From Entomohabitans teleogrylli (lineage in GTDB: Bacteria; Pseudomonadota; Gammaproteobacteria; Enterobacterales; Enterobacteriaceae): a stretch of 64,000 nucleotides of DNA. The stretch lies in NCBI RefSeq assembly GCF_001484765.1, contig NZ_KQ947376.1, forward strand, positions 637,736 to 701,735, in the 5' to 3' direction. Positions 42,376-53,072 of this stretch are shown one piece after another. The notes below the pieces were generated by a model. That model did not search any database. It saw only the letters and a list, made by a program, of their open reading frames with translations, and had not been told where the DNA came from. Within the stretch, counting starts at the first letter, position 1. Each line of letters starts with the position of its first letter. Made by a program: the position numbers and the translations under genes.

Positions 42376-42962
42376 GTGATGAACGTTACCGCGAGCGCCA
42401 GCAAAAGATGAAAGACAACGTCGATGCGCGGGTGGCCGCCGCCCAGCAGGAGCGGGGAATTATTATTGTTTTTACCGGCAACGGCAAAGGCAAAACCACA
42501 GCGGCTTTCGGCACCGCGACCCGCGCCGTGGGTCATGGCAAGAAAGTCGCTGTCATTCAGTTTATTAAGGGGCAATGGCCTAACGGCGAACGCCAGTTAC
42601 TTGAGCCGCATGGCGTTGAATTTCAGGTCATGGCGACAGGATTTACCTGGGAAACCCAGAATCGGCAAACCGACACCGAAGCCTGCCTGGCCGTGTGGCA
42701 GCACGCCCGTCGGATGCTGGCGGACGCCACTATCGATATGGTAATCCTCGATGAGCTGACCTATATGGTGGCTTATGACTATCTGCCGCTGGATGAAGTA
42801 CTGAGCGCGCTGCAATCCCGCCCGGTTCACCAGACGGTGATTATTACCGGGCGCGGCTGCCACCGGGATATTCTGGAACTGGCCGACACGGTCAGCGAAC
42901 TGCGGCCGGTAAAACATGCTTTCGAGGCCGGAATCAAAGCGCAGCAAGGGATTGATTACTGA
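42372..42962 (+). CDS. cobO: Cob(I)alamin adenosyltransferase
   Basis: A 196-residue CobA/CobO/BtuR-type ATP:corrinoid adenosyltransferase that makes adenosylcobalamin from cobalamin. The P-loop GNGKGKTT (36-43) and LDELTYMV are intact. Known as btuR in E. coli. Translationally coupled to yciK. Confidence 0.97.
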   Translation: MSDERYRERQQKMKDNVDARVAAAQQERGIIIVFTGNGKGKTTAAFGTATRAVGHGKKVAVIQFIKGQWPNGERQLLEPHGVEFQVMATGFTWETQNRQTDTEACLAVWQHARRMLADATIDMVILDELTYMVAYDYLPLDEVLSALQSRPVHQTVIITGRGCHRDILELADTVSELRPVKHAFEAGIKAQQGIDY

Positions 42963-43040
42963 TCAATCACTACCGGGTTTACTGGCTGAAAGTCGGCGTG
43001 GAAGTAAAAAGAGCCCTTCTCCAACCCGTCGATAAATGAC

Positions 43041-43070
43041 AAAAAAGGATGGCCACAGCCATCCTTTTTT
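43041..43070. terminator. Bidirectional terminator between cobO and rluB
   Basis: AAAAAAGGATGGC-CACA-GCCATCCTTTTTT, about 78 bases beyond the cobO stop and shortly before the rluB stop. Confidence 0.9.
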
Positions 43071-43090
43071 AATGCTCTGCCCGGCAATCG

Positions 43091-43966
43091 TCAGGCTCCG
43101 CTACGGCCACCGCCGCTGCGTCGTGAACTGGTCACTTTACTGTGTCGCTTCACGGCCCGGCGAATCTGATTCGCTTTCAGGCGACGGCGATCTTTTTCCA
43201 CCGCAACCTTGCTGTCGGTCTCAGGTTGCAACCCCACCAACTCGCGCAGGTAGTTGGTGTTTTTCAGATCCAGTTCCGTCCAGCCGCCGCGCGGCAGCCC
43301 TTTCGGCAGCGTGATATCACCGTAGCGTACGCGGATCAGACGGCTTACCTGAACCCCCGCCGCTTCCCACAGACGGCGAACCTCCCGGTTGCGCCCTTCG
43401 GTCAGCGTCACGTTGTACCATTGGTTGATACCTTCGCCGCCAGTGAAGCGAATGGTTTTAAACGCCGCCGGGCCATCTTCAAGCTGAACCCCACGGGTCA
43501 GCTCCTGAATCTTACTCTCTTCGACCTGACCAAAAACGCGCACCGCATATTCGCGCTCCACTTCCCGGCTGGGATGCATCAGGCGGTTAGCCAGCTCGCC
43601 GTCGGTGGTAAAAAGCAGCAGGCCGCAGGTATTCACGTCCAGACGCCCAACGGCAATCCAGCGCGCCCCGCGTAATTTCGGCAGACGGTCAAAAACCGTT
43701 GGCCGTCCTTCCGGATCGCTGCGGGTACACAGCTCGCCTTCCGGCTTATAATAGGCCAGTACCCGGCAAATCTGATCGGCCGTTTCGCGGATCGAAATCA
43801 GATGACCATCGATACGGATGCGTAACGCAGGCGTAATCTCAACGCGATCGCCGAGCGTGGCGATTTTTCCGTCCACGCTGACGCGGCCTGCGGAGATGAT
43901 TGCTTCGATTTCACGACGGGAGCCATGGCCGGCACGAGCCAGCACTTTCTGTAACTTTTCGCTCAT
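43091..43966 (-). CDS. rluB: 23S rRNA pseudouridine(2605) synthase
   Basis: A 291-residue RsuA-family pseudouridine synthase. The N-terminal S4 domain ([20 protein letters not shown]) precedes the catalytic domain with D110 in [12 protein letters not shown]. The C-terminal tail is Lys/Arg-rich and binds rRNA. Called yciL in older E. coli maps. Confidence 0.96.
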   Translation of the reverse strand: MSEKLQKVLARAGHGSRREIEAIISAGRVSVDGKIATLGDRVEITPALRIRIDGHLISIRETADQICRVLAYYKPEGELCTRSDPEGRPTVFDRLPKLRGARWIAVGRLDVNTCGLLLFTTDGELANRLMHPSREVEREYAVRVFGQVEESKIQELTRGVQLEDGPAAFKTIRFTGGEGINQWYNVTLTEGRNREVRRLWEAAGVQVSRLIRVRYGDITLPKGLPRGGWTELDLKNTNYLRELVGLQPETDSKVAVEKDRRRLKANQIRRAVKRHSKVTSSRRSGGGRSGA

Positions 43967-44196
43967 TGAGCTTCCTCGGGTGTCGCCTTCACAGGCGTCT
44001 GATGTATTCTAAAAAGCGAGTTAAAACAACTCACTGATATCAAAGATATTCAGCATGGCAATTCGTTTGTCATACCACGCGCCATGCGTGATGATTTGTG
44101 GCCGCACATACTACACTAATTTTAGTGCAAATGTGCGACTAATCACGCAACACAGACGTCGTCTGACAGCAATACACCAATATTATGGAAATAACT

Positions 44197-44751
44197 ATGT
44201 CCCCCGACTCGCCACGCCTTCACTACGCGCCGCTTTGCGAAACCGACTGGCCGTTTTTTCTGGCGCTGAATCTCGACCCTGATGTAATGCGCTATGTCGC
44301 CGATCTGCGCCCGGCGGACGCCATCCGTCGCGAGGCATTCGACAGCCGCCTTGCGCCCTGGTATCCCGGTAGCCAGCACTGGCTATGCCTGGTATTACGA
44401 GAAAAACAGTCCGGCAAACCGGTGGGGGTTACCGGCTTTATTGACCGCGGCGACGGCATCGCCGAAACCGGGTTCCTGCTCAGCCCGGCCTTCCAGCAGC
44501 GCGGTTATGGTTATGAGTCTCTCATGGCGATTTGTGAACTGGCTTTCAGCCATTATGGATTCCGCAAGCTGACCGCCAGCGTCACCTGTGACAACCTGGG
44601 GTCAAAAGCGCTGCTGGAAAAATGTGGTTTTCAGCAGGAAGGAACGCTACGCCAGAACTATTTCCTGAATGGCGCCTGGCAGGACGACTGGATATTTGGC
44701 CTGCTGAATCACGAATTTACCTCGCCGCGATCGCTGCCTCCGCCGCGCTGA
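44197..44751 (+). CDS. GNAT family N-acetyltransferase (RimJ/RimL-like)
   Basis: A 184-residue GNAT-fold acetyltransferase: motif A appears as GFLLSPAFQQRGYGYESLMA and motif B as KLTASVTCDNLGSKALLEKC followed by GFQQEG. This resembles RimJ/RimL-type N-alpha or small-molecule acetyltransferases. I preferred the ATG at 44197 because GGAA lies before it; an ATG 12 bases earlier is in frame. Its place between rluB and yciQ is empty in E. coli K-12, so it is an insertion. Substrate unknown. Confidence 0.85.
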   Translation: MSPDSPRLHYAPLCETDWPFFLALNLDPDVMRYVADLRPADAIRREAFDSRLAPWYPGSQHWLCLVLREKQSGKPVGVTGFIDRGDGIAETGFLLSPAFQQRGYGYESLMAICELAFSHYGFRKLTASVTCDNLGSKALLEKCGFQQEGTLRQNYFLNGAWQDDWIFGLLNHEFTSPRSLPPPR

Positions 44752-44792
44752 CTGTGACAACGTCACCTTAACGGTATCGACGCGCCACAACC

Positions 44793-46715
44793 TCACCAGC
44801 CACCGCCTCCACCACCACCGGAGCCGCCGCCAGAGAAGCTCCCGCCAACAGAACTGCCGCCGCCGAACGACGCTGGCAGTGACCCATGAACGCGGCAATT
44901 ATGCATCAGCAACGTCAGGCTGCCCGCACGGACGATTTCCGGAACGCTGATCGCCGCGCTTAACTGTCGCTGAAGATGTCGCACCCACAGGCTGCCGCTA
45001 TCGATCGCCACAGCCCACGGCAGTAAAGACTCATCCAGCGTCTTACCCTTACGGGCCAGTTTTTCCTGACTGATAAGCCAGTGGGCCACTCCCCGGGCCC
45101 TTGCCGCCCGCGCCTGACCCTGTTGGGTATAAAACGGCATCAAGGCATAGAAAAGAGAGCCCAGGTAACCGCTCAGCATCAGCGCGCCATAATAGCCAGC
45201 AGACATATACCAGTAATGGCCATCACCATCATTCAGTTTGTTGCTCAGCAGGATATAAAAGACAAACGATGCCAGAGGGATAAAAATCAGCCTCAACAAA
45301 GGGCCATACAGCGATTTTTTCTCATCGCGCCGAACACTCAAAAAAAATGCGCAAAACCCCAGCGGCAACATAAAAAAGAGCCACCCCAGAATATCTTTGA
45401 GAATATCGCGACCATCACAACCATCAGTTGTGCAGAAAGCAATAATGATTGCCGCCAGCGAGGCTCCGGCAGCCAGTAATATGAACCAGCCGTTGCGATA
45501 AACATCCCCTTTTCTGCGCTGCTCGTCATACTGTGCCATCTTCAAAAATGCCTTTCTGACACTTTTATTGCGTTTACCGTATAACGCCAACGTCGCCGTT
45601 TTACCAAACAGTAAATCCTTCAGATAGCGCTCTTCCAGGGTCAGGGCAGCAGGCTGCCATTGCGACAACACCAGGTACTGTTTCTGATCATCGCCTGCTA
45701 CTTTCCGCAGCTCAATCACCTTTTTGATTATCAGATTGACGATATCGGCACAGAATGCTTTTTCGTCATAAACACCGAAATGCGCCAGACGCAAAAAACC
45801 GGGAGAAAACTCATCCGCAATCCCTTTAACCCGCGGCGCCTCACAGGGTGTATAGCGCGGCCAGCGCGTCGCAAAACCGACACACAGCAGAGCCAGTAAT
45901 CCACAAGGTAGCCACGGCAACAGAGAATGCCATGATGAAGGAATCAATAAATGACCAAACAATGAAGTGGTTTTCGGTGCCGTCGCCGCCGGCAATACCG
46001 ACAATGGCCAACTGTAGAGAACTGTAAGTCCTTCCCTGTAGCGCAGCGGAGCTTGCGATTCGACACGACCGTCGGCCAGCACCTGCCCGCGGAGGCCTTT
46101 TTCTCCGTAGCGACCGGTGAAGAACTCAATCCCACCGATGCGCGTATCCCGCCCCTCGCTATTGCGCCAGGCAACAGCATCCGGCAGATGCAGCGTAAAA
46201 CGCGCCTTATAAATGGGAAACGCCCAATCATTACCGGTCACGTTCCACAGCAAAACATCGCTGCCCCTGGCGCGCAGAAAATGATTTCCGATCCGATAGC
46301 GAATCTGGTACTGGTGGTCGCCATATTCCAGCAAGCGCCCGGCATCACCAATGATAATCTCCAGGTGAGCGCCGCGATGGCGTACCGCCCAGGGCTCTGG
46401 TTGACCATTGCGCAGCACCTCAACAACCTGGTAGTGAAGAAACGCACTCTTGCGGTCCGGACGTACCCAGCGCAGCGGTAATGAACGCCAGAAACCGTGG
46501 TTAATCTGTCGATTACGCACCTGTAGAGAGATACGTTCGACGACATCCATCATTCCGTCAGGCAGCATAGTGGCCTGCACATCAAATAACGTGATGGCTT
46601 CTTGTGCAGAATTGGCTGTTGCCTCCCGGGACTGAGCCCGGGCAACGCTGCAAAGGATAAAAGAGATAACCCACAGCAGAATGACGGCACGCCACAGCGC
46701 GCGAGAATTCAGCAT
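44793..46715 (-). CDS. yciQ: DUF2207 membrane protein YciQ
   Basis: A 640-residue envelope protein, slightly longer than E. coli YciQ. A signal peptide (to about Ala-Arg-Ala-Gln near residue 28) is followed by the DUF2207 periplasmic domain, a transmembrane helix (about 240-265), a cytoplasmic region and further helices (about 410-470 and 480-525). The extreme C-terminus is a Gly/Ser tail (FGGGSSVGGSFSGGGSGGGG followed by GGGW), a hallmark of the family, also seen in TPM-type proteins. Function unknown. Confidence 0.9.
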   Translation of the reverse strand: MLNSRALWRAVILLWVISFILCSVARAQSREATANSAQEAITLFDVQATMLPDGMMDVVERISLQVRNRQINHGFWRSLPLRWVRPDRKSAFLHYQVVEVLRNGQPEPWAVRHRGAHLEIIIGDAGRLLEYGDHQYQIRYRIGNHFLRARGSDVLLWNVTGNDWAFPIYKARFTLHLPDAVAWRNSEGRDTRIGGIEFFTGRYGEKGLRGQVLADGRVESQAPLRYREGLTVLYSWPLSVLPAATAPKTTSLFGHLLIPSSWHSLLPWLPCGLLALLCVGFATRWPRYTPCEAPRVKGIADEFSPGFLRLAHFGVYDEKAFCADIVNLIIKKVIELRKVAGDDQKQYLVLSQWQPAALTLEERYLKDLLFGKTATLALYGKRNKSVRKAFLKMAQYDEQRRKGDVYRNGWFILLAAGASLAAIIIAFCTTDGCDGRDILKDILGWLFFMLPLGFCAFFLSVRRDEKKSLYGPLLRLIFIPLASFVFYILLSNKLNDGDGHYWYMSAGYYGALMLSGYLGSLFYALMPFYTQQGQARAARARGVAHWLISQEKLARKGKTLDESLLPWAVAIDSGSLWVRHLQRQLSAAISVPEIVRAGSLTLLMHNCRVHGSLPASFGGGSSVGGSFSGGGSGGGGGGGW

Positions 46716-46758
46716 AGCGATTCCTTCCGTGGAATACCGGCCTCAGGCAGGCCAGGGT

Positions 46759-47379
46759 TTATAAGAAAGGTTTGACGTCGCCGACCCCTTCACGCACGAC
46801 CACCGGCGCATCATCAGTGAGATCAATCACTGTCGTCGGCTGCTGGCCGAGATACCCGCCGTGGATAATCAAATCCACCTGCTTCTCCAGCCGCTCTTTG
46901 ATCTCATCCGGGTCAGATTCAGTAAATTCGCTCCCCGGCAACATCAACGATGTGGAAAGCATTGGTTCATTGAGCGCTTCCAGCAGCGCCAGGGCGATCG
47001 GGTTAGACGGTACCCGCAGGCCGATGGTTTTACGTTTCTCCTGCAACAAACGACGCGGCAACTCTTTGGTTCCCTTCAGGATAAAAGTGTAATTTCCCGG
47101 GGTGTTGTTTTTGATTAACCGGAATGCCACGTTGTCCACGTAAGAATAATTAGACAGCTCCGACAGGTCGCGGCACATCAGGGTAAAGTTGTGGCCGTCC
47201 GGCAACTGGCGGATATGTCGGATACGGTCCATCGCCGCTTTGTCCTCAACTTTACAGCCAAGGGCATAGCCGGAATCCGTCGGGTAGACGATAACTCCGC
47301 CCTTACGCAGGATCTCCACCGCCTGGCTAATGAGCCGCGGCTGCGGGTTATCCGGATGAATATAAAAAAACTGACTCAT
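46759..47379 (-). CDS. yciO: Sua5/YciO/YrdC family protein YciO
   Basis: A 206-residue protein of the TsaC/Sua5-like fold (KGGVIVYPTDSGYALGC near the N-terminus). It is related to enzymes that make threonylcarbamoyl-AMP for tRNA t6A, but YciO itself is not essential and lacks the full TsaC role. Four bases overlap the end of rnm. Confidence 0.95.
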   Translation of the reverse strand: MSQFFYIHPDNPQPRLISQAVEILRKGGVIVYPTDSGYALGCKVEDKAAMDRIRHIRQLPDGHNFTLMCRDLSELSNYSYVDNVAFRLIKNNTPGNYTFILKGTKELPRRLLQEKRKTIGLRVPSNPIALALLEALNEPMLSTSLMLPGSEFTESDPDEIKERLEKQVDLIIHGGYLGQQPTTVIDLTDDAPVVVREGVGDVKPFL

Positions 47380-48257
47380 GCTCCCCTCTCTTCAACAGAC
47401 GCTGACGACTCCCAGGCTGACCACACCGGGGTCAGATCGTCGGGAAGGCGCAAATTACGCCCTAACTCAATCCACGGGCATGACTGATGAAAATCAGAGC
47501 CCTGCGATGCCAGCAAATGATATTGTCTGGCCAGTTGCGCCAGTTGGCTGCGTTCATGCGGCGCCTGCTGACACTGCGCCACTTCCATTGCATCCCCCCG
47601 GGCAGCGGCGAAATCGGCCAGTAGACGCTTCAGCCATTTTGCGCTCAACCGGTATCTGCCCGGATGCGCCAGTACCGCTACGCCGCCGGAATGATGAATA
47701 GCATCAATAGCTTGTTTTATTGTACACCACTGCGGGGGAACATATCCGGTTTTCCCCTTCGCCAGATAAGATTTAAATACCCCGGCGATGGTCGATGCCC
47801 GGCCATCTTCCACCAGGAAGCGGGCAAAATGGCCGCGGGTGATCGCACCGCCGTTCGCATAGCGCGCTGCCCCTTCCCAGGCACCCGGTATACGGGCTTT
47901 TTCCAGTCGTTCGGCAATTATCTGCGCCCGCAGTATCCGACGTTCTGACTGCTCTTCAAGTAACGCGCACAGCGCCGGATGGCGGGTATCGATAGCTAAA
48001 CCGACAATATGGATTTCGTGGTTTTCCCATAGCGTTGATATCTCGACGCCGTCTACCAGCGTCAGCGCCAACTGGTTCTCCACAATCGCCGCGCGAGCGG
48101 GTCCCAGCCCGGCGGTGGTGTCGTGATCGGTAATCGCCAGCGTGGAAATCCCCATCTCAACGGCGCGCAGCACCAGTTGCTGTGGAGTTAACAGACCGTC
48201 GGAAGCCGTTGTATGACTGTGTAAATCGTAGCGACACCTTGAGGTTAGTGGATGCAA
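47376..48257 (-). CDS. rnm: RNase AM / PHP-domain phosphoesterase
   Basis: A 293-residue PHP-domain enzyme: YDLHSHTTASDG is metal motif I and AITDHDTT motif II, with HPGRYR and SQGSDFH later. E. coli RNase AM (trpH) matures the 5' ends of rRNAs and degrades oligoribonucleotides. It overlaps yciO by four bases and is divergent from the trp operon. Confidence 0.95.
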   Translation of the reverse strand: MHPLTSRCRYDLHSHTTASDGLLTPQQLVLRAVEMGISTLAITDHDTTAGLGPARAAIVENQLALTLVDGVEISTLWENHEIHIVGLAIDTRHPALCALLEEQSERRILRAQIIAERLEKARIPGAWEGAARYANGGAITRGHFARFLVEDGRASTIAGVFKSYLAKGKTGYVPPQWCTIKQAIDAIHHSGGVAVLAHPGRYRLSAKWLKRLLADFAAARGDAMEVAQCQQAPHERSQLAQLARQYHLLASQGSDFHQSCPWIELGRNLRLPDDLTPVWSAWESSASVEERGA

Positions 48258-48334
48258 AATAGCTCCTGTGGGCGAAAAAAATTCAGCATTTACGCTCCAT
48301 AATAACGATTGTTGATAAAGATCAAAAATGTCTA

Positions 48335-48371
48335 TTGACTTTCCACCCTCGAACCAGTTAACTAGTACGCA
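48335..48371 (+). promoter_or_regulatory. trp promoter and TrpR operator
   Basis: -35 TTGACT (48335-48340), 17-base spacer, -10 TTAACT (48358-48363). The operator overlaps the -10 as GAACCAGTTAACTAGTACG (48351 on), identical to E. coli except for CCAG in place of CTAG on the left arm. Confidence 0.93.
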
Positions 48372-48394
48372 AGTTCACATGAGGGGTATCTGAC

Positions 48395-48439
48395 ATGACA
48401 GCAGCAATGATTCTGAACCGTTGGTGGCGCACGACCTGA
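48395..48439 (+). CDS. trpL: trp operon leader peptide
   Basis: A 14-codon peptide, MTAAMILNRWWRTT, preceded by GAGGGGTATCTGAC. The tandem Trp codons at positions 10-11 sense charged tRNA-Trp by ribosome stalling. E. coli has [14 protein letters not shown], so the Trp-Trp-Arg-Thr core and its position are conserved. Confidence 0.96.
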   Translation: MTAAMILNRWWRTT

Positions 48440-48486
48440 CATGGGCCGTGAGATGACGCCTGCTTAATTGCAGCATAAGATACCCG

Positions 48487-48509
48487 GCCCGCATCATGCG
48501 GGCTTTTTT
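48487..48509 (+). terminator. trp attenuator
   Basis: GCCCGCA-TCA-TGCGGGC followed by TTTTTT, 27 bases before trpE. It corresponds to the 3:4 terminator hairpin that forms when tryptophan is plentiful. Confidence 0.94.
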
Positions 48510-48535
48510 GTAGCTAAAAAACGAGAACCAAAAAG

Positions 48536-50098
48536 ATGCAGACATTCAAACCCACGCTGGAATTGCTCACCTGCGACGCCGCATACCGTGACAATCCCAC
48601 GGCCTTATTTCACCAGGTTTGTGCCGATCGCCCTGCCACGCTGCTACTGGAATCGGCGGATATCGACAGTAAAGACAATCTGAAAAGCCTGTTGCTGGTC
48701 GACAGCGCGCTGCGCATTACCGCCATGGGTGACACCGTCACCATCAAAGCACTTTCCCGCAATGGCGCGTCGCTGCTGCCTTTACTGGATGCGGCGCTGC
48801 CCGCCGGCGTAGACAACCAGCCGCAACCGGACGCCCGGATACTGCGTTTCCCGGCGGTCAGCGCGTTGCTCGATGAAGACGCTCGTCTGTGTTCCCTGTC
48901 GGTATTCGACGTATTTCGGGTGCTGCAAAACGTGGTAAACGTACCGCAAAGCGAGCGGGATGCGATGTTCTTCGGCGGTCTGTTCGCCTATGACCTGGTG
49001 GCCGGATTCGAAGACCTGCCGACGGTGGAGCATACCACCCGCTGCCCGGATTATTGCTTCTACCTCGCGGAAACCCTGCTGGTCATTGACCATCAGAAAA
49101 AAATCACCCGCATCCAGATGAGTCTGTTTACCCCCGATGAGCAAGAGAAACAGCGCCTTGCGCAGCGCGCCGACCATCTGAAACAGCAGTTGCTGAGCGA
49201 ACCGCCTGCGCTGCCGGTGCAAAAAATCGCCGCCATGCGCTGCGACTGCAACCAGAGTGATGAAGAGTACGGCGCCGTGGTGCGCAATATGCAGAAAGCC
49301 ATCCGCGCCGGCGAAATTTTCCAGGTGGTACCTTCCCGCCGCTTCTCGCTGCCCTGCCCGTCACCGCTGGCCGCTTATGAAGTGCTGAAAAACAGCAATC
49401 CCAGCCCGTATATGTTCTTTATTCAGGATCAGGATTTCACGCTGTTCGGCGCTTCGCCGGAAAGCTCGCTGAAATATGATGCCACCAGCCGCCAGATTGA
49501 AATCTACCCCATCGCCGGCACCCGTCCGCGCGGCCGCCGCGCCGATGGCTCCCTGGACCGCGATCTGGACAGCCGCATCGAACTGGAAATGCGCACCGAT
49601 CACAAAGAGCTTTCTGAACACCTGATGCTGGTCGATCTGGCGCGTAATGACCTGGCGCGGATTTGCACCCCGGGCAGCCGCTATGTCGCCGATCTGACAA
49701 AAGTCGACCGTTACTCTTTCGTTATGCATCTGGTCTCCCGGGTGGTGGGTGAACTGCGCGAAGATCTCGACGCCCTACACGCCTATCGGGCCTGCATGAA
49801 CATGGGTACCCTGAGCGGCGCGCCGAAGGTTCGCGCGATGCAGCTTATCGCCAATGCGGAAGGTACGCGGCGCGGTAGCTACGGCGGCGCCGTTGGCTAC
49901 TTCACCGCCCATGGCGATCTGGATACTTGTATTGTTATTCGTTCCGCTTATGTTGAAGACGGCGTCGCCACTATTCAGGCCGGCGCCGGCGTGGTACTGG
50001 ATTCCGTTCCCCAGTCGGAAGCGGATGAAACCCGCAATAAAGCCCGCGCCGTACTGCGCGCCATCGCGGCCGCCCACCACGCACAGGAGACTTTCTGA
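48536..50098 (+). CDS. trpE: Anthranilate synthase component I
   Basis: A 520-residue chorismate-using enzyme that makes anthranilate with the glutamine amidotransferase of TrpGD. The feedback site LLES with S40 is wild type. The C-terminal chorismate-binding domain ([23 protein letters not shown]-like segment) is complete. Its TGA overlaps the trpGD ATG by one base. Confidence 0.98.
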   Translation: MQTFKPTLELLTCDAAYRDNPTALFHQVCADRPATLLLESADIDSKDNLKSLLLVDSALRITAMGDTVTIKALSRNGASLLPLLDAALPAGVDNQPQPDARILRFPAVSALLDEDARLCSLSVFDVFRVLQNVVNVPQSERDAMFFGGLFAYDLVAGFEDLPTVEHTTRCPDYCFYLAETLLVIDHQKKITRIQMSLFTPDEQEKQRLAQRADHLKQQLLSEPPALPVQKIAAMRCDCNQSDEEYGAVVRNMQKAIRAGEIFQVVPSRRFSLPCPSPLAAYEVLKNSNPSPYMFFIQDQDFTLFGASPESSLKYDATSRQIEIYPIAGTRPRGRRADGSLDRDLDSRIELEMRTDHKELSEHLMLVDLARNDLARICTPGSRYVADLTKVDRYSFVMHLVSRVVGELREDLDALHAYRACMNMGTLSGAPKVRAMQLIANAEGTRRGSYGGAVGYFTAHGDLDTCIVIRSAYVEDGVATIQAGAGVVLDSVPQSEADETRNKARAVLRAIAAAHHAQETF

Positions 50099-51693
50099 TG
50101 GCTGATATTCTGCTGCTCGATAATATCGACTCTTTTACTTACAACCTGGCGGATCAGCTGCGGGCGAGCGGACATAACGTGGTGATCTACCGCAATCATG
50201 TACCGGCTCAGGCGCTGATCGACAGGCTGGGCACCATGAAGAATCCGGTGCTGATGCTCTCTCCTGGCCCGGGCGTACCGAGCGAAGCGGGCTGTATGCC
50301 GGAACTGCTGATCCGCATGCGCGGTAAAGTGCCGATTATCGGTATCTGCCTCGGCCACCAGGCGATTGTCGAAGCCTACGGCGGCTATGTCGGCCAGGCC
50401 GGCGAGATCCTGCACGGCAAAGCATCCAGTATTGAACATGACGGCAAGGCCATGTTCGCCGGGCTGATGAATCCGCTGCCGGTGGCGCGCTACCATTCAC
50501 TGATTGGCAGCAATATCCCGGCCGGTCTGACTATCAATGCTCACTTTAACGGTATGGTGATGGCTGTACGCCACGATACCGATCGGGTATGCGGTTTCCA
50601 GTTTCACCCGGAATCTATTTTGACCACTCAGGGCGCCCGTCTGCTGGAGCAGACGCTGGAATGGGCGCTGAAAACCGCGCAAGAGAAGAACCTGATTCAG
50701 CCGATTCTCGACAAACTATACCAGGCCCAGACCCTGAGCCGGGAAGAGAGCCACCAGCTATTTTCCGCCATTGTTCACGGCGAGCTGAAGCCGGAGCAGT
50801 TAGCCGCCGTGCTGGTGAGCATGAAAGTACGCGGCGAGCACCCCAATGAAATTGCCGGCGCCGCTTCAGCCCTGCTTGACGACGCCGCGCCGTTCCCGCG
50901 TCCTGATTACCTGTTCGCCGACATCGTCGGGACCGGCGGCGACGGCAGTAATAGTATCAATATTTCCACCGCCAGCGCTTTTGTCGCCGCCACCATGGGT
51001 TATCGGGTAGCCAAGCACGGCAACCGCAGCGTCTCCAGCCGTTCCGGCTCTTCCGACCTGCTGGCGGCCTTTGGTATCAACCTTGACATGAGCGCGGAGA
51101 AATCCCGGGAAGCGCTGGACGAACTGGGGGTGTGCTTCCTGTTCGCGCCCAAATATCACACCGGTTTCCGCCACGCCATGCCGGTACGCCAGCAGTTGAA
51201 AACCCGTACTCTTTTCAATGTCCTCGGGCCATTGATTAACCCGGCGCACCCGCCGCTGGCGCTCATCGGCGTCTATAGCCCGGAACTGGTGCTGCCTATC
51301 GCGGAAACCCTGCGCGTACTGGGCTATCAGCGGGCGGCGGTGGTCCACAGCGGCGGTATGGACGAAGTCTCGCTGCATGCCCCAACCGTGGTGGCCGAAC
51401 TACGCGATGGCGCCATTGAAAGCTATCAACTCACCGCCAGCGACTTTGGCCTGACGCCGTATACCAAAGAGGCGCTGGCCGGCGGCACGCCGGAAGAAAA
51501 CCGTGACATTCTTACCCACCTGTTACAAGGTAATGGCGAAAGCGCGCATGAGGCGGCGGTTGCCGTTAACGTCGCCATGCTGATGCGCCTGTTTGGTAAA
51601 GAAGACCTGAAGGCCAACGCCGGAGAGGTGATTGAGGTACTGCGCAGCGGCGCCGTTTATGATCGGGTTACAGCCCTGGCAGCAAGAGGATAA
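50098..51693 (+). CDS. trpGD: Anthranilate synthase component II / anthranilate phosphoribosyltransferase fusion
   Basis: A 531-residue natural fusion as in E. coli and Salmonella. Residues 1-195 are the class I amidotransferase (C84 in GICLGHQ; catalytic His-Glu in FHPES). Residues from about 200 are the phosphoribosyltransferase ([20 protein letters not shown]). No gap to trpCF. Confidence 0.98.
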   Translation: MADILLLDNIDSFTYNLADQLRASGHNVVIYRNHVPAQALIDRLGTMKNPVLMLSPGPGVPSEAGCMPELLIRMRGKVPIIGICLGHQAIVEAYGGYVGQAGEILHGKASSIEHDGKAMFAGLMNPLPVARYHSLIGSNIPAGLTINAHFNGMVMAVRHDTDRVCGFQFHPESILTTQGARLLEQTLEWALKTAQEKNLIQPILDKLYQAQTLSREESHQLFSAIVHGELKPEQLAAVLVSMKVRGEHPNEIAGAASALLDDAAPFPRPDYLFADIVGTGGDGSNSINISTASAFVAATMGYRVAKHGNRSVSSRSGSSDLLAAFGINLDMSAEKSREALDELGVCFLFAPKYHTGFRHAMPVRQQLKTRTLFNVLGPLINPAHPPLALIGVYSPELVLPIAETLRVLGYQRAAVVHSGGMDEVSLHAPTVVAELRDGAIESYQLTASDFGLTPYTKEALAGGTPEENRDILTHLLQGNGESAHEAAVAVNVAMLMRLFGKEDLKANAGEVIEVLRSGAVYDRVTALAARG

Positions 51694-53058
51694 ATGATGC
51701 AGGAAACCGTATTAACCAGAATCGTCGCGGACAAGGCGATTTGGGTGGAAGCTCGCAAACAGCAGCAGCCTCTGGCCAGTTTTCAGAACGACATCGTCCC
51801 CAGTAGCCGCAGCTTTTATGATGCGCTGCAGGGCGCCAGAACGGCATTTATTCTGGAATGCAAAAAAGCATCGCCGTCAAAAGGGTTGATTCGTGAGGAC
51901 TTCGATCCTGAGCGGATTGCCGGGGTCTATAAACACTACGCTTCCGCGATTTCGGTACTGACGGATGAGAAATACTTCCAGGGCAGCTTTGATTTCCTGC
52001 CAATTGTCAGCCGGACCGTCACGCAGCCGGTACTGTGTAAGGATTTCATTATCGATCCCTACCAGATTTACCTCGCCCGATACTACCAGGCCGATGCCTG
52101 CCTGCTGATGCTATCGGTGCTTGATGACCAGCAGTATCGTCAACTGTCTGCGGTGGCCCACAGTCTCAATATGGGTGTGCTAACCGAGGTCAGTAATGAA
52201 GCGGAACTGGAGCGGGCCATCGCCCTGCAGGCACAGGTTGTGGGGATCAATAACCGCGATCTGCGCGATATGTCTATCGACCTGAACCGCACCCGGACCC
52301 TGGCCCCGCGGCTGGGCCATGGGGTGACCGTCATCAGCGAATCAGGTATTCACAACTATCGCCAGGTACGTGAATTAAGCCACTTCGCCAACGGTTTTCT
52401 GATCGGCTCAGCGCTGATGGAAGAGGACGATCTGGCCGGGGCGGTGCGCCGGGTCCTGTTAGGGGAAAATAAAGTGTGCGGGCTGACCCGCCCTGAAGAT
52501 GCCCGCGCGGCTTACGAGACGGGCGCGGTATACGGCGGGCTGATTTTTGTGCCCTCTTCCCCACGCGCGGTGAGCGAAGAGCGCGCTCGCCAGCTCATCA
52601 GCACTGCGCCACTGCGCTACGTCGGGGTGTTCCGCAATACCGACATTACCGATGTCGCCCGTAAAGCGGATTTGCTCTCCCTGAGCGCCGTCCAGCTCCA
52701 CGGCAGTGAAGATCAGGAATATATCGACGCGCTGCGCAGCCTGCTGCCTGAAAGTGTAGAAATCTGGAAAGCGCTAAGTGTGGGAGATACTTTACCGGCG
52801 CGCGACCTGAAACAGGTCGACAAATATGTGCTCGACAACGGCCAGGGGGGCAGCGGCAAACGTTTCGACTGGTCCCTGCTCAACGGCCAGACGCTGGATA
52901 ATGTACTGCTGGCCGGCGGTCTGAGCGCCGACAACTGTGTGGAGGCCGCCTCCGTCGGCTGTCGCGGACTCGATTTCAATTCCGGTGTGGAATCCGCGCC
53001 GGGGATAAAAGATGCCAACAAGCTGGCGGCGGTCTTCCGGACCCTGCGGGCGTATTAA
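51694..53058 (+). CDS. trpCF: Indole-3-glycerol phosphate synthase / phosphoribosylanthranilate isomerase fusion
   Basis: A 454-residue bifunctional TIM-barrel pair: TrpC about 1-255 ([20 protein letters not shown]) and TrpF from about 256 ([28 protein letters not shown]). The start follows the trpGD TAA directly (TAAATG). Confidence 0.98.
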   Translation: MMQETVLTRIVADKAIWVEARKQQQPLASFQNDIVPSSRSFYDALQGARTAFILECKKASPSKGLIREDFDPERIAGVYKHYASAISVLTDEKYFQGSFDFLPIVSRTVTQPVLCKDFIIDPYQIYLARYYQADACLLMLSVLDDQQYRQLSAVAHSLNMGVLTEVSNEAELERAIALQAQVVGINNRDLRDMSIDLNRTRTLAPRLGHGVTVISESGIHNYRQVRELSHFANGFLIGSALMEEDDLAGAVRRVLLGENKVCGLTRPEDARAAYETGAVYGGLIFVPSSPRAVSEERARQLISTAPLRYVGVFRNTDITDVARKADLLSLSAVQLHGSEDQEYIDALRSLLPESVEIWKALSVGDTLPARDLKQVDKYVLDNGQGGSGKRFDWSLLNGQTLDNVLLAGGLSADNCVEAASVGCRGLDFNSGVESAPGIKDANKLAAVFRTLRAY

Positions 53059-53072
53059 GGAAAAACATTCTC

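Noticed and set aside
44793-44900. Gly-rich low-complexity end of yciQ considered as a frameshift artefact
   Set aside because: A Gly/Ser-rich tail is a known feature of DUF2207 proteins and ends in a clean stop.
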